Shown: positions 9,428-18,516 of the stretch, one piece after another
How the letters are laid out: the number at the start of each line of letters is the position of its first letter
Numbering within the stretch: the first letter of the stretch is position 1
DNA from: Bernardetia sp. MNP-M8
GTDB lineage: Bacteria > Bacteroidota > Bacteroidia > Cytophagales > Bernardetiaceae
Length of the DNA: 64,000 nt
Reading direction: 5' to 3'
NCBI RefSeq assembly: GCF_037126285.1
Contig: NZ_CP147012.1
Coordinates: forward strand, 2,936,001 to 3,000,000
Made by a program: the position numbers and the translations under genes
The notes under the pieces: generated by a model
The model's input: the letters and a program-made list of their open reading frames with translations, nothing else
What the model was told of the DNA's origin: nothing
Databases searched by the model: none

Positions 9428-10267
9428 CTAATCATAAGATGAAGCTACCCAAAGTTCTATTGTTTGTCCTACAACTATTCTAGTTGCTGCTGATGGTTTT
9501 TGTGAGATAATTGTACCAGCTTCTTTTCCCTCTGCTTTTTGGTCGTGGATTTCAACTACAATCCCATTTCCTTCTAATTCTAGCTTTACATCTTCACCAT
9601 ATTGCCCTATATAATTTCCCATTTTAAAATCATCATTAACACTTCCACTAGCAATAAAAAGTGTAACTTCAGTTCCTTGTGGAATATAAACTCCTTTTTC
9701 CAAATCAGCTTTTGTATATTCTTTTCCATCGACAGCTATCTTCAATACTACATTTCTAGCACTATTGGTAACATATTCTGGCTTACCCATTTTTAACTTC
9801 ACATTTTTGAGTTGTGTATGTGCGCTTGTATAAGGAAAGTCTATAATTTGAGGAATACGTGTTTTTGGAGGTGTTTCTGAATTAATAGTCAGATAAATCT
9901 TTCTATTAATCTTTACAGTAGAGTTTTTTGCTGGGTTTTGTTGCAAAACGGTCAGAGGTGGATAATCTGGATTGTAAGATGTATCTGCAATTTCATAACG
10001 CAAATCACGTTTTTCTAAAAAAGATGTGACTTCTTCTATTTTCATTTTGTTCAAATCAGGTACTGTTATCGTTGTATCATGATTTGTAGTGCTTGGTAAA
10101 TACATATAAAAGAAAGCATACAAAATAAAAGCCACCAAAGTTGCCATTAAACCTAAATGAATAAGTAATGTAGAATAATGATTGCGAGTAAGATAATAAT
10201 GCACTTTATGCTTTATTTCCTTGAAGTCTATATTATTTATACGGTCTTTAAACGAATTTGTATCCAT
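9428..10267 (-). CDS. PASTA domain membrane protein
   Basis: The start at the ATG of MDTNSF (10267) gives 279 residues; a longer frame adds 18 residues without a better start. A cytoplasmic N-terminus of about 38 residues precedes one transmembrane helix (about 41-61). Three PASTA repeats follow: one starting TVPDLNKMKIEEV, one starting RIPQIIDFPYTSAHTQL, and one at about 205-276 with GQYGEDVKLELEGNGI. PASTA domains bind peptidoglycan or muropeptides. Bacteroidota homologues lack a kinase domain, as here. The likely role is a wall-sensing or cell-wall-associated inner-membrane protein, by family inference. Confidence 0.85.
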   Translation of the reverse strand: MDTNSFKDRINNIDFKEIKHKVHYYLTRNHYSTLLIHLGLMATLVAFILYAFFYMYLPSTTNHDTTITVPDLNKMKIEEVTSFLEKRDLRYEIADTSYNPDYPPLTVLQQNPAKNSTVKINRKIYLTINSETPPKTRIPQIIDFPYTSAHTQLKNVKLKMGKPEYVTNSARNVVLKIAVDGKEYTKADLEKGVYIPQGTEVTLFIASGSVNDDFKMGNYIGQYGEDVKLELEGNGIVVEIHDQKAEGKEAGTIISQKPSAATRIVVGQTIELWVASSYD

Positions 10268-10310
10268 CTTGTAATTAGCAAAACTTAGCAGAACATAATT
10301 AGGTAAGACA

Positions 10311-10318
10311 CAAAAATA
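10311..10318 (-). promoter_or_regulatory. Candidate -7 box for the PASTA gene
   Basis: An exact TATTTTTG box (minus strand), placed so that the leader before the ATG at 10267 would be about 37 nt. No good TTG lies at the expected upstream distance, so support is partial. Confidence 0.35.
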
Positions 10319-10389
10319 CAATATTCTATCATATTCTTTGCTTTATTCTGTATTTAAGTAGAAAAAAAATAAAATTTTAGTCGTCTAAA

Positions 10390-11133
10390 CTATTCTTTTT
10401 CCATTATTTTTTTCTTGATATTCTCTTGTAGAATCAAACTGACTGTTTTGTATTCCTCTAAAATTATATTTAGTTTATCTTGTACTCTTTCAAAAACAAA
10501 TTGCATAACTGATTTGATTAGACTTTCTGAAAGCTGAATAGAAGTAGCAGCTTCTTGCAATGTCTTTGTGTCTAAACTCTCTATAAATTCTTCCGTTATT
10601 TCATCTAACCTTTTTTCTGCGACTCTTTCAATTTGCTTTGTCATTCGCATAAAGTGCATAGACTCTTCTAGTGATTGTGTTTTTTGATTCTTAACAATCC
10701 AGTCCATTTGTGCATCTAATAATTTCATTTTGAGCTTATGTGATTCTGCATCCATGTGATTTCTCAAATGTATCATTACCCCCATTAAACCTTTATTAGT
10801 TAAAAATTTTGCTAGTGCCTTTTCTACTTCTTTATCTAAATAATCTGCAAAAACAGCTTGAAATTTGTCTTCAAAATTATTTTCTACTATCTCTTTTACA
10901 ATAGTTTCAAAGTTAGCACTTAATTCTAAATCTTGAAGTTCTTGCTCTTGATCATAAATAAGATCATATTCAGCTTCTTTTAATTTTTCTAAAAACTCAG
11001 TCAATTCAAGCCATTTTACAAAATCAGTTTTATTACTCTCAAATAATCTTAGTTCAACTTGTTTTAAGTCTTGTAAAGCCTTGAATTTTTCACTATTTAT
11101 TTTATCTTGAATTTGTTTTTTTGATGGACTCAT
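10390..11133 (-). CDS. Coiled-coil protein of unknown function
   Basis: A 247-residue, strongly charged, helical cytoplasmic protein without signal peptide or membrane segment. Residues 1-75 and 150-245 look like coiled coil, for example LKQVELRLFESNK and QIERVAEKRLDEITEEFIE. I recognise no domain. It has its own transcription unit or sits after the terminator that closes the OppA-like gene upstream. The start codon is the only sensible one (MSPSKKQ). It is probably a structural or scaffold protein, but no function can be assigned. Confidence 0.75.
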   Translation of the reverse strand: MSPSKKQIQDKINSEKFKALQDLKQVELRLFESNKTDFVKWLELTEFLEKLKEAEYDLIYDQEQELQDLELSANFETIVKEIVENNFEDKFQAVFADYLDKEVEKALAKFLTNKGLMGVMIHLRNHMDAESHKLKMKLLDAQMDWIVKNQKTQSLEESMHFMRMTKQIERVAEKRLDEITEEFIESLDTKTLQEAATSIQLSESLIKSVMQFVFERVQDKLNIILEEYKTVSLILQENIKKKIMEKE

Positions 11134-11158
11134 GATTTTCTAAATTAAATTTTGACAG

Positions 11159-11193
11159 AAAAAAAGCCAATTATTAGGATAATAAATGGCTTT
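11159..11193 (-). terminator. Terminator of the OppA-like gene
   Basis: AAAGCCA and TGGCTTT pair, with a further TTATT/AATAA inner stem after an A-A mismatch. On the minus strand it is followed by a run of T residues. It lies 25 nt beyond the stop codon at 11218 and ahead of the coiled-coil gene. Confidence 0.75.
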
Positions 11194-11217
11194 CTTAAAA
11201 TTGTAAAGTTATATTTT

Positions 11218-13008
11218 TTAATTTCCTGCTTGTGCATTGTTTGGATTTTCAGTTGCTTTTGGTTCTAAATAAACCTGTGAAAAATCTCTGTACTGCATTG
11301 GATTGTTAGGAAAGTTTTTAACGTAAGGTTGTAATAAACGATAACCTTCATCATACCATAAAACGATAATTGGAGCATCTCTCATGGCTACATTTTCAGC
11401 TTGAGCAAAAAACTTAATTGCTTCCTCTTCATTGGCTGCATTCATTGCTTTATCATAAAGTGCATCAAATTCTGGATTTTGATAACGAGATAAGTTTGGA
11501 TAAGAAACTGTTCCAACTGTGCTAGGAACATCTTTTCCATAAAACATACGAATAAATGCTTCTGGACTAGGAAAATCTGCAATCCAAGAAAGTTTGATAA
11601 GTTGGAAATCTCCTGTCATCATTTTGTCAGTAGATTGAGCCATCGGAACAATGTTAAGTTCTACATCAACACCCAAAACATCTTTTAAATCTTTTTTGAT
11701 TTCTACAGCTACATTTGTATTTCTATCACCTTCGGCGTTAAGTTCTAATGTGATTTTAGGAAAATCTTTGGCATTTCTATAACCTGCTTTATTGAAATAA
11801 TAACGAGCAGAATCTGGGTTATAGGAGTATCCATACACATCATCTGGATATCCTTTATCTTTGAAAGAAGGTGGTGTAATTCCGTGATGACCTGCTTCAT
11901 ACGCCTCTCCTCCTAATACATATTCAAAAATTTCGTCTTTATTAATAGCAAAAGAAAAAGCACGACGTACATCTGCATTTTTAAAGATTTTATCATCTGT
12001 CATAAATGTCAAAATCTGTGTTTGCATTTCTGGTTCGTGTTCCAATTCAAAAGGTAAAGAGCCGTCAGCACGTTGGTATTCATCTATGATATCTATAATA
12101 TAATCTGTTGGAAGACGATACACCATATCTAGTTTATTCTTACGGAACTCAAAAAGTTCTGTTTTCTTGTCTTTAATAAAATAAACTTTTACAGCATCAA
12201 GATAAGGCAAACGATTTCCAGCTTCATCTATTCCATGGTAATTGTCATTTCTTTTCAAGATAACCGAAACATCTTCTTCTACGTCTGCCAAAACAAAAGC
12301 ACCTGTTCCAACAGCTTTTCCACCCATATCTACACCATATTTTTCGTAAGCTTCTTTTGCAAAAATATAGGCTTCTGGGCGAGCTAAATAATTGAGAAAT
12401 AAAGCATTTGGTTTTTCAAGTGTAATTTGAACTGTGTGAGTATCAAGCACTTTTATACCTTCTATCTCATTAGTTGGTTTTGCTCCACTTGCTGTTGCAT
12501 TGTAGTAAGTTGTTGCTCCTTTTATTACTCCCCCAATAACGTGAAACCCTTGATTGTCACGACTCTGTGTAGCTAGACGAGTTAAACAATATTTTACATC
12601 CTCAGCAGTAAATTCTCTTCCTTTTCCAGATGTGAAAGCTGCATCATCATGAAAATACACTCCTTTTTTCAAACGAATTGTATATACCAAACGGTCTTCA
12701 CTAAGTTCATAGCTTTCTGCAAGTCCGTTAGCTACCTTTAGTGTTTTCGGATCTAATTTAAAAAGTCCTTCATAAACTTGTGAAGCAATTCGGTACGAAT
12801 AAACATCCACAATATTTAGAGGAAATAATGTTCTGAAGTATTCTGTTTCGTTTACATTAAATACTCCTCCATAAAAACGTCCTCCTTTTGCTTCTCTGAC
12901 ATTTCCAGCTTCTGTAGAGCTAGAATTATCACAAGAAGTAAGTGATAAACAAGAAAAAAGAGCGAAAAGTAAAAATAGAGAATAAAATTTAGTAGGTATT
13001 TGCTTCAT
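11218..13008 (-). CDS. ABC transporter substrate-binding lipoprotein (OppA/DppA, SBP_bac_5)
   Basis: I start the gene at the ATG of MKQIPTKF (13008) because it opens a clean lipoprotein signal peptide with lipobox LTSC (Cys26); 596 residues. The mature protein matches family 5 substrate-binding proteins. It has YEGLFKLDPKTLKVANGLAESY near the N-terminus, YTIRLKKGVYFHDDAAF and DVKYCLTRLA in domain I, then FAINKDEIFEYVLGG and YNPDSARYYFNKAGY in domain II. Such proteins bind peptides, nickel or sugars for an ABC importer. No permease or ATPase gene is adjacent, so its transporter is encoded elsewhere and the ligand is unknown. Confidence 0.92.
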   Translation of the reverse strand: MKQIPTKFYSLFLLFALFSCLSLTSCDNSSSTEAGNVREAKGGRFYGGVFNVNETEYFRTLFPLNIVDVYSYRIASQVYEGLFKLDPKTLKVANGLAESYELSEDRLVYTIRLKKGVYFHDDAAFTSGKGREFTAEDVKYCLTRLATQSRDNQGFHVIGGVIKGATTYYNATASGAKPTNEIEGIKVLDTHTVQITLEKPNALFLNYLARPEAYIFAKEAYEKYGVDMGGKAVGTGAFVLADVEEDVSVILKRNDNYHGIDEAGNRLPYLDAVKVYFIKDKKTELFEFRKNKLDMVYRLPTDYIIDIIDEYQRADGSLPFELEHEPEMQTQILTFMTDDKIFKNADVRRAFSFAINKDEIFEYVLGGEAYEAGHHGITPPSFKDKGYPDDVYGYSYNPDSARYYFNKAGYRNAKDFPKITLELNAEGDRNTNVAVEIKKDLKDVLGVDVELNIVPMAQSTDKMMTGDFQLIKLSWIADFPSPEAFIRMFYGKDVPSTVGTVSYPNLSRYQNPEFDALYDKAMNAANEEEAIKFFAQAENVAMRDAPIIVLWYDEGYRLLQPYVKNFPNNPMQYRDFSQVYLEPKATENPNNAQAGN

Positions 13009-13285
13009 ACGAATGTGCCTTAAGTAACATTGAAGATGAGAAAGTCTGAATGATATATAATTAGATTTCAATTTTGATTGAGTGTAAGTTGAAGATTTTT
13101 TAAGTTAAGAGTAAGACTTAATTTTTCCTAAATTTAGAAATTAAAAATCCTTTAAAAAAACAATTTGTAGAAATAATTTAGTAAATCAAAAAACTTTGCT
13201 CATAAATTATGTAAATATAGTGATTTTTGTCTTGTATTGTCAAACTAATTGGCTTAGTGGTTATTACTGGATTGTATCTTCAAAT

Positions 13286-14062
13286 CTATAATGCTAAAGA
13301 AAGCAAAACAGGACAGTGATCTGAATGCACAACTTCTGAAAGAATTTGACAATTTGTCATATATTCTGAAAAAGGTTGTGATACAAAATGATAATCTATA
13401 CGCCAACCCAAATTTTTTGCTCTACAATTATTGCGATATGTCCACCACGAATAGTTGTGAGGTTCTTTATTGAAATTTCTAAACGCATCAATCATACCCT
13501 TTTCTTCATAATCGTCTAACCATTTTCTTTCTTCAGGCAAAAAACCAGATGATTTCTTGTTAGCTTTTGGATTATGAATATCAATTTCTTTATGACAAAT
13601 ATTATAATCTCCACAAACAATAATGTTTTGTTGTTCTTGTCTAACGTTTTCCAAATACTCATCAAATTCTGCTAACCATTTGTACTTATATTCTTGACGG
13701 TGTGTTCCTGAAGAACCTGATGGAATATAAACATTTATTAGCGAAAAAGAAACTCCATTTACTTCAAAATTAGCTTTCAAAACTCTTCCTTCGTCATCAG
13801 ACTGTTGCATAGATGAGCCTTTTTGTACTGAAACAGGTTTTATTTTAGTTAGAATAGCTGTTCCACTATATCCTTTTTTTTGTGCAGAAAACCAATATGA
13901 TTCATATCCTAAAGATTCAAAAAGAGCTTTGTCTACTAATTGTTCATCAATTTTAATTTCTTGTAAACACACAATATCAGCATCAATTTCTTTTAGCCAT
14001 TCAGCAAAGTCTTTTTTTAAAGCTGCCCTAATTCCATTGACGTTATAAGTAATAATTTTCAT
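13286..14062 (-). CDS. xth: Exodeoxyribonuclease III (AP endonuclease family 1)
   Basis: The start at 14062 (MKIITYNVNGIRAA) is the family's usual start; 258 residues. The catalytic signature residues are present: Asn7 in YNVNG, Glu35 in LQEIKI, Tyr in VYIPSG, Asp/Asn in CGDYNICH, then RIDYHFVS and the final HSDHCPV with the catalytic Asp-His. The enzyme cuts DNA at abasic sites and removes 3' blocking groups in base excision repair. It is a single gene; nothing adjacent suggests an operon. Over 500 bases without a gene lie upstream. Confidence 0.95.
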   Translation of the reverse strand: MKIITYNVNGIRAALKKDFAEWLKEIDADIVCLQEIKIDEQLVDKALFESLGYESYWFSAQKKGYSGTAILTKIKPVSVQKGSSMQQSDDEGRVLKANFEVNGVSFSLINVYIPSGSSGTHRQEYKYKWLAEFDEYLENVRQEQQNIIVCGDYNICHKEIDIHNPKANKKSSGFLPEERKWLDDYEEKGMIDAFRNFNKEPHNYSWWTYRNNCRAKNLGWRIDYHFVSQPFSEYMTNCQILSEVVHSDHCPVLLSLAL

Positions 14063-14659
14063 GTAGATATAATATAATTTGCTTGTGTTTTTCACTTAAT
14101 AACACTAAAGTAATAAAACTATTGGAAATTCTGTTTTTTTATAAAAAAACTCTCTTTCAAATAACATTTCTTTTTATCTGCAATGAATCAATTTGGGTTT
14201 TTAATAGTTCTCAATGAGCTTTTTCATTGCTTTTTATTGTGTACAAATAAATAATTATGTACAACGATAAATTTTTCAAGTCAAAAAAAATAAATTTTCT
14301 ATAGCTCCTACTCATTATTTTATAGACGTTTTTATTTTTTTATCGTATTAAATAGGCAGTTCACATAAAAATCATCCTAATTAATTGTATTGAATTAAAC
14401 TTTGGTAAACTATTGGATATAGTATAAATAACATGCTTATATTTTTTGATTAACAACGTAGTGTCTGTATCTTTGTAGTCAGTAAAAATAAATTGCAATT
14501 GCAACATCTTGTTTACTAAAGAGTTATATAGTTGAGATTATTCCTAAATCTGTTTTGGTTAAGAAAAACTATAATTCAACACATTAATATACAATCTATA
14601 TCTATATTTCAATTAGGCTTACAACTTTGTATTTGTTCCTTATTCGTCATTTTTTATAC
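14063..14659. other. Divergent intergenic region with one clear promoter
   Basis: About 600 very AT-rich bases between exonuclease III (minus) and the TPR gene (plus). The only element I can support is the promoter at 14445-14475. No gene, tRNA or strong hairpin is seen. Confidence 0.6.
14445..14475 (+). promoter_or_regulatory. Promoter of the TPR gene
   Basis: TTTG at 14445-14448, a 19-nt spacer, then TATCTTTG at 14468-14475. Both boxes match the Bacteroidota consensus exactly. The predicted start point near 14480 gives a long leader of roughly 180 nt before the ATG at 14660. Confidence 0.7.
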
Positions 14660-15964
14660 ATGAAAAATACTATTTTTTTAATTATTTTGCTGTTTAGTAT
14701 ATTTCCTTTGTTGTCAGCTCAATTAGCAGCCCAACATTCTGGAGGTGGACTAGAGGAATATGTACAAGCAGAAACATTTAGAGCCAAACGACAGTATACA
14801 ACAGCCATTTCATTGTATGACAAAGCTATTGCCAAAGACCCAAGTAATTATAAATATTTTGTACAGCAAGGTAAATGTTATTATTTGCTCAAAAGAGTAG
14901 ACAATGCAATTGATTGTTTGGAAAAAGCAACCCAATTAAAAGAAGACCATGTAGAGTCTTATATCGCTCTTTCAAAGCTATATGGCTATAAAGGAAATAT
15001 GTCAAAAGTAATAGTTTATTTGGGAAAAGCAGCACAGTTTGAAGATAATACACAGCGTCGTTTGTCGTATCGTTTACATATTTTGAAATTATTGTATTCT
15101 CAAGAAGAAGTTGTAGGTTTTCCTGTTCATTTGCAGGATGCTCGTTCGATTGCTCCCCAAAACTCACACGTTTGGTATTTTTCAGCTTGGTATCATAATC
15201 AAGAAAAAGAATATGCACAGGCTATTTCAGATGCAGAAGCTGGATTGAAATTATTGAGTGATTCTAAAGATGCTCCTCGTTTTTATTTTCAATTGGGTTA
15301 TGCGCTACATGAAATTGGAGAGTATGAAAAGGCAAAAGATGCTCTAGCAAAGGCAAATGTAGGTTCTTTCAAAGAGAAAGTTTTCAAGATGATGCCCAAT
15401 TATCAATATAGATTAGCACAAGCATATCACACTATTTTTGAATATAAAACGGCAAAAGAATATGTTCATCAGGCTCTAAAACAAGACCCAAATTATGCAC
15501 AAGCTAATGAACTAGGAGGACAATTAGCAGTAGAAGAAATTAATCATACAACAGTTATAGAAAGACTGAAAGTTGCAGTCGGACATGCAAAGGATTATGA
15601 TACAAAGGCTCGTTCTTATTCAGAATTGGCTCTTTTACAGTTTCAGAATGAGGATTATCAGGAAGCTATCCATTCTTCAGATTCTTGTTTAGCTATTCAA
15701 CCTTTGCGTTATGATGTTCGTTTTTTGCGTGCAGTTTCACTTTTTCATTCAGGAAATACAGATGAAGCCATTACAGAAATGAGACAGCTTTCTCATTTGA
15801 GTAACATTCCTCCAACACTACAAGCCCAATTTACCTTTGCAACAGGTGTAATGTATCGAAAAATAGGAAAAAATGATTTTGCTATTCAATATTTTAAGAA
15901 TGTAAAACATGGAGATTTTAGATACGCAGCACAAGAAGAGATGAAGAAATTGAATGCTGTTTAG
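14660..15964 (+). CDS. Secreted tetratricopeptide-repeat protein
   Basis: The ATG at 14660 starts a proper signal peptide (MKNTIFLIILLFSIFPLLSAQ, cleavage near residue 20-24), giving 434 residues. Almost all of the mature part is TPR helices, for example AKRQYTTAISLYDKAIAKDP, YYLLKRVDNAIDCLEKATQL and LHEIGEYEKAKDALAKANV; about nine or ten repeats fill residues 30-430. No other domain is visible. It is likely a periplasmic or outer-membrane-associated scaffold that binds partner proteins. The partner is not evident from the neighbours. The leader is unusually long. Confidence 0.85.
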   Translation: MKNTIFLIILLFSIFPLLSAQLAAQHSGGGLEEYVQAETFRAKRQYTTAISLYDKAIAKDPSNYKYFVQQGKCYYLLKRVDNAIDCLEKATQLKEDHVESYIALSKLYGYKGNMSKVIVYLGKAAQFEDNTQRRLSYRLHILKLLYSQEEVVGFPVHLQDARSIAPQNSHVWYFSAWYHNQEKEYAQAISDAEAGLKLLSDSKDAPRFYFQLGYALHEIGEYEKAKDALAKANVGSFKEKVFKMMPNYQYRLAQAYHTIFEYKTAKEYVHQALKQDPNYAQANELGGQLAVEEINHTTVIERLKVAVGHAKDYDTKARSYSELALLQFQNEDYQEAIHSSDSCLAIQPLRYDVRFLRAVSLFHSGNTDEAITEMRQLSHLSNIPPTLQAQFTFATGVMYRKIGKNDFAIQYFKNVKHGDFRYAAQEEMKKLNAV

Positions 15965-16016
15965 TTGTGAGAAAATGTCGCTCATAAGATACCAAAAACG
16001 AATTATAATTTCATAC

Positions 16017-16049
16017 AAAGAGGAATTTGAATGCTTCAAATTCCTCTTT
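16017..16049. terminator. Bidirectional terminator between TPR gene and surE
   Basis: A perfect 15-bp stem, AAAGAGGAATTTGAA / TTCAAATTCCTCTTT, has a 3-nt loop. It sits between the two convergent genes and has short T tracts on both sides, so it probably ends both transcripts. Confidence 0.8.
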
Positions 16050-16101
16050 GTACTAATTCTAAATTCTAAAATTCTACCTTCTAAAATCTAAATTTGTATT
16101 T

Positions 16102-16923
16102 TTATATATCCCATTCGTTGTTGATATGTGTAATTCCGTGGTGTGCTGTCATATCGAATTGACAAGGCACAATAGAAACATACCCATTATTTATTGCCCA
16201 CTCATCGGTATCATCGCCTTTGTCTGGATTTACAAAATCTCCTGCGAGCCATAAATATTCTCTACCATAAGGATCTGTTCGTAAATCAAATTTTTCTTGC
16301 CAACGTGCGTGTGCTTGTCTGCAAATTTTTGTTCCTTTTATATCGTTTTCTTCTTTAGTTTCTTTATCAAAGCGTGGAGGAAAATTGACGTTCAAGGCTA
16401 CATTTTTAGGAAGTCCATTTTTAAGTGTTTGCTCTGCAATTTTTAATAAATGAGGACGAATATGAGAAAAATCAGCATTTTCTCCATAATCACACAATGA
16501 AAAACCAATTGAGGGAAGTCCTTCAATAGCTCCCTCAATAGCTGCTGACATCGTTCCAGAGTATAAAATACTAATTGAGGTATTACTGCCATGATTAATT
16601 CCACTCACTACCAAATCAGGTGTTCTGTTTTGGAACAAATGAAATTTGGCAAGTTTGACACAATCAGCAGGCGTACCAGAACATTCATAGGCTTCGACAT
16701 TCAAATCTTTAAAAACATCAGATTTTCTAACTTTCAAAGGCATGTGAATTGTAATAGCATGTCCCATTCCAGACTGTGGACTATCAGGAGCAACTACAAT
16801 TACTTCTCCTAAGAGAGTCATCATTTCTACTAACTCTCGTATTCCCTTTGCTGTAATTCCATCATCATTCGAAACTAAAATCAATGGTTTTTGATTTGTA
16901 GCTATTGATTTATCGTTTTTCAT
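16102..16923 (-). CDS. surE: 5'/3'-nucleotidase SurE
   Basis: A 273-residue SurE, a metal-dependent phosphatase acting on nucleoside monophosphates and polyphosphate. The N-terminal motif LILVSNDDGITAKGI carries the metal-binding Asp pair. VVAPDSPQSGMGHAIT, CSGTPADCVKLA and the SGINHGSN loop are all present and intact. The C-terminal TAHHGITHIN segment is also family-like. The first about 11 residues are a polar extension (MKNDKSIATNQ). It is a single cytoplasmic gene, convergent with the TPR gene and sharing its terminator. Confidence 0.96.
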   Translation of the reverse strand: MKNDKSIATNQKPLILVSNDDGITAKGIRELVEMMTLLGEVIVVAPDSPQSGMGHAITIHMPLKVRKSDVFKDLNVEAYECSGTPADCVKLAKFHLFQNRTPDLVVSGINHGSNTSISILYSGTMSAAIEGAIEGLPSIGFSLCDYGENADFSHIRPHLLKIAEQTLKNGLPKNVALNVNFPPRFDKETKEENDIKGTKICRQAHARWQEKFDLRTDPYGREYLWLAGDFVNPDKGDDTDEWAINNGYVSIVPCQFDMTAHHGITHINNEWDI

Positions 16924-17054
16924 AATCTATTCCTCTTAATTTTTTTGTTTAGCTGATAAAGTAAAGGTAGGAATTTTTGATTGTATAATAAACCTTATCG
17001 TGGTTTGTATTAAGATAGTTTAGACTTCCATTCTGAACATCAAACAAATTATTT

Positions 17055-17073
17055 TATAAAATTCAACAGTCTG
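17055..17073. repeat. Small perfect hairpin (AACAGTCT...AGACTGTT)
   Basis: An 8-bp perfect stem with loop GGA lies between surE and the membrane coiled-coil gene. No T run follows, so it is more likely a REP-like palindrome than a terminator. Confidence 0.45.
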
Positions 17074-17148
17074 GAAGACTGTTATACAAAAATAAGTGTG
17101 ATAACCTTTATTGAAAGTTTAGAAAATATTCGAATTGTATAAAATAAA

Positions 17149-17928
17149 TTATGCTTCTTTTATAAACCTCACAAGCTGCCTAGCTTGATTCAGAAACTGA
17201 GCATCTTCTGAAAGTGATGCAATTTTGTTTTCAGTTTGTTTAACTAGTGCTTGATGATTGGATTGTGTTTGAACGTTCAGAGTTTCAAAATTCTGACGAA
17301 TTTGTCGCATAGATTCTCTAAGTTCTTGCATTTCATTTTCTTTGCGAGTTACCCAAGAGTTTGAATTTTCTATATCTAGTTTTTCAGTCAGTGCTGCCAC
17401 TTCATATTTTAATTGCTCCAAATCAGAAGTAACCTTATTTATGTCTTCTCTAGGATATTTTATGCGTTGGCTCATATTCGAAAGACGGTACGAAATATAC
17501 TCATACATCCTGACAGAAGGGCGAAGCACCGTCAGGGCAAGTGCAAAACCAGCTCCCACATAACCCACAACACTAACACCTGTTTTTGCTAAAATATAAA
17601 GACCAATAGCTGATAAAATATGCAGAAGTATAGCAACAAAAAGGTATATTTTTGATATTTTTTGAGCATACTCAATATCAATATTTTCAACTGAAATTCC
17701 TGTCTTTTCCGATTCTTTTACATCTGACAAAATTTCTTTTGCTTTAAAGTGCATATTCCAAGGAACAGTAGTGATAAGTAAAAGCCACCAAAAAATACCT
17801 ACTCCGATTGCCCAATCCATAAAATCGCCTGTCGGAATTTGAAGCCATTTTAAAACTCCAAAAACAATTAAAACTAAAAAAGTTATGCCTACTAAAGATG
17901 AGCCAAGGTCTGATGATGATTTTTTCAT
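17149..17928 (-). CDS. Membrane protein with C-terminal coiled coil, unknown function
   Basis: A 259-residue protein. There are probably four transmembrane helices: about 11-30 (VGITFLVLIVFGVL), 36-56 (AIGVGIFWWLLLITTV), 92-112 (IYLFVAILLHILSAIGLYI) and 116-136 (SVVGYVGAGFALALTV). A cytoplasmic coiled coil of about 85 residues follows from 165, rich in E, Q and K. I recognise no family. It is followed upstream on the same strand by a small YiaAB-like membrane protein, and the two may be co-transcribed although a dispersed palindrome lies between them. Function unknown. Confidence 0.75.
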   Translation of the reverse strand: MKKSSSDLGSSLVGITFLVLIVFGVLKWLQIPTGDFMDWAIGVGIFWWLLLITTVPWNMHFKAKEILSDVKESEKTGISVENIDIEYAQKISKIYLFVAILLHILSAIGLYILAKTGVSVVGYVGAGFALALTVLRPSVRMYEYISYRLSNMSQRIKYPREDINKVTSDLEQLKYEVAALTEKLDIENSNSWVTRKENEMQELRESMRQIRQNFETLNVQTQSNHQALVKQTENKIASLSEDAQFLNQARQLVRFIKEA

Positions 17929-17962
17929 GAGTATAAAATAAAGTTAAATTTAAAATAAGTAA

Positions 17963-17994
17963 ACTGTCAAGATACTTTTAAAGTGTCAGATAGT
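17963..17994. repeat. Dispersed palindrome, copy 3
   Basis: ACTGTCAAGATACTT / AAGTGTCAGATAGT pair as an imperfect stem around TTA. The core matches copies at 4488 and 19320. It sits 35 nt upstream of the membrane coiled-coil gene. Confidence 0.55.
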
Positions 17995-18062
17995 TATCAG
18001 AGTAAAATAATAATTTTTCATAAATGTATTTTTATTATCATTCTTTCGAGCAACAATTTTTT

Positions 18063-18335
18063 TTACTCAAAATCTTTCAAAACTCGTTCAGTTTTGGCAT
18101 TTTTGATTCGGTTAATAATTTTGTCACTTTCGTGGTCGTCTCTAATAGTTTTTGAGAGTGTGAAGGCAGAACCAACTGTAAAGAACATACCCATTAATAA
18201 AAATCCTTTTATCCACCAATCGGCTGGAAGATATGCAATTCCTGCGCTTGTGCCTACAAAGGCAAATAAAAATGAAATCCAAGTTTGGATTCTCCAAGCA
18301 GAAGTGTTTTTTTGATGTAATTCTGTATTGTCCAT
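18063..18335 (-). CDS. YiaAB-family two-helix inner membrane protein
   Basis: A 90-residue protein with two hydrophobic helices, about 14-34 and 41-61. It matches the YiaA/YiaB two-helix domain: WRIQTWISFLFAFVGTSAGI, then LPADWWIKGFLLMGMFF and FTLSKTIRDDHE, the last being the best family signature. The role of these proteins is not known. The C-terminal 25 residues are charged and probably cytoplasmic. An exact TAnnTTTG box lies upstream at 18385. Confidence 0.75.
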   Translation of the reverse strand: MDNTELHQKNTSAWRIQTWISFLFAFVGTSAGIAYLPADWWIKGFLLMGMFFTVGSAFTLSKTIRDDHESDKIINRIKNAKTERVLKDFE

Positions 18336-18384
18336 AATAAAGTTTAATTTAGAAGTATATTTTTGTGATATAATAGACTTAACG

Positions 18385-18411
18385 CAAACCTAGAATCTAC
18401 GTTGAGCAACA
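18385..18411 (-). promoter_or_regulatory. Candidate promoter of the YiaAB-like gene
   Basis: On the minus strand, TAGGTTTG is an exact -7 box; a TTTTTG lies 17 nt upstream, slightly short of the usual 18-20 nt. The leader would be about 43 nt. Confidence 0.4.
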
Positions 18412-18516
18412 AAAATAAAAAACTGACTTTATTAAAAATACGATGATTTTGTTAAGTGTCCTGTAAATTAATTTTAACAAGCTTTTTATTACCTATTTTA
18501 AAATAAAACCGACTTT

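Noticed and set aside
14063-14444. Search for a small RNA or tRNA in the long gap before the TPR gene
   Set aside because: The stretch is uniformly AT-rich, with no cloverleaf, CCA end or stable hairpin.
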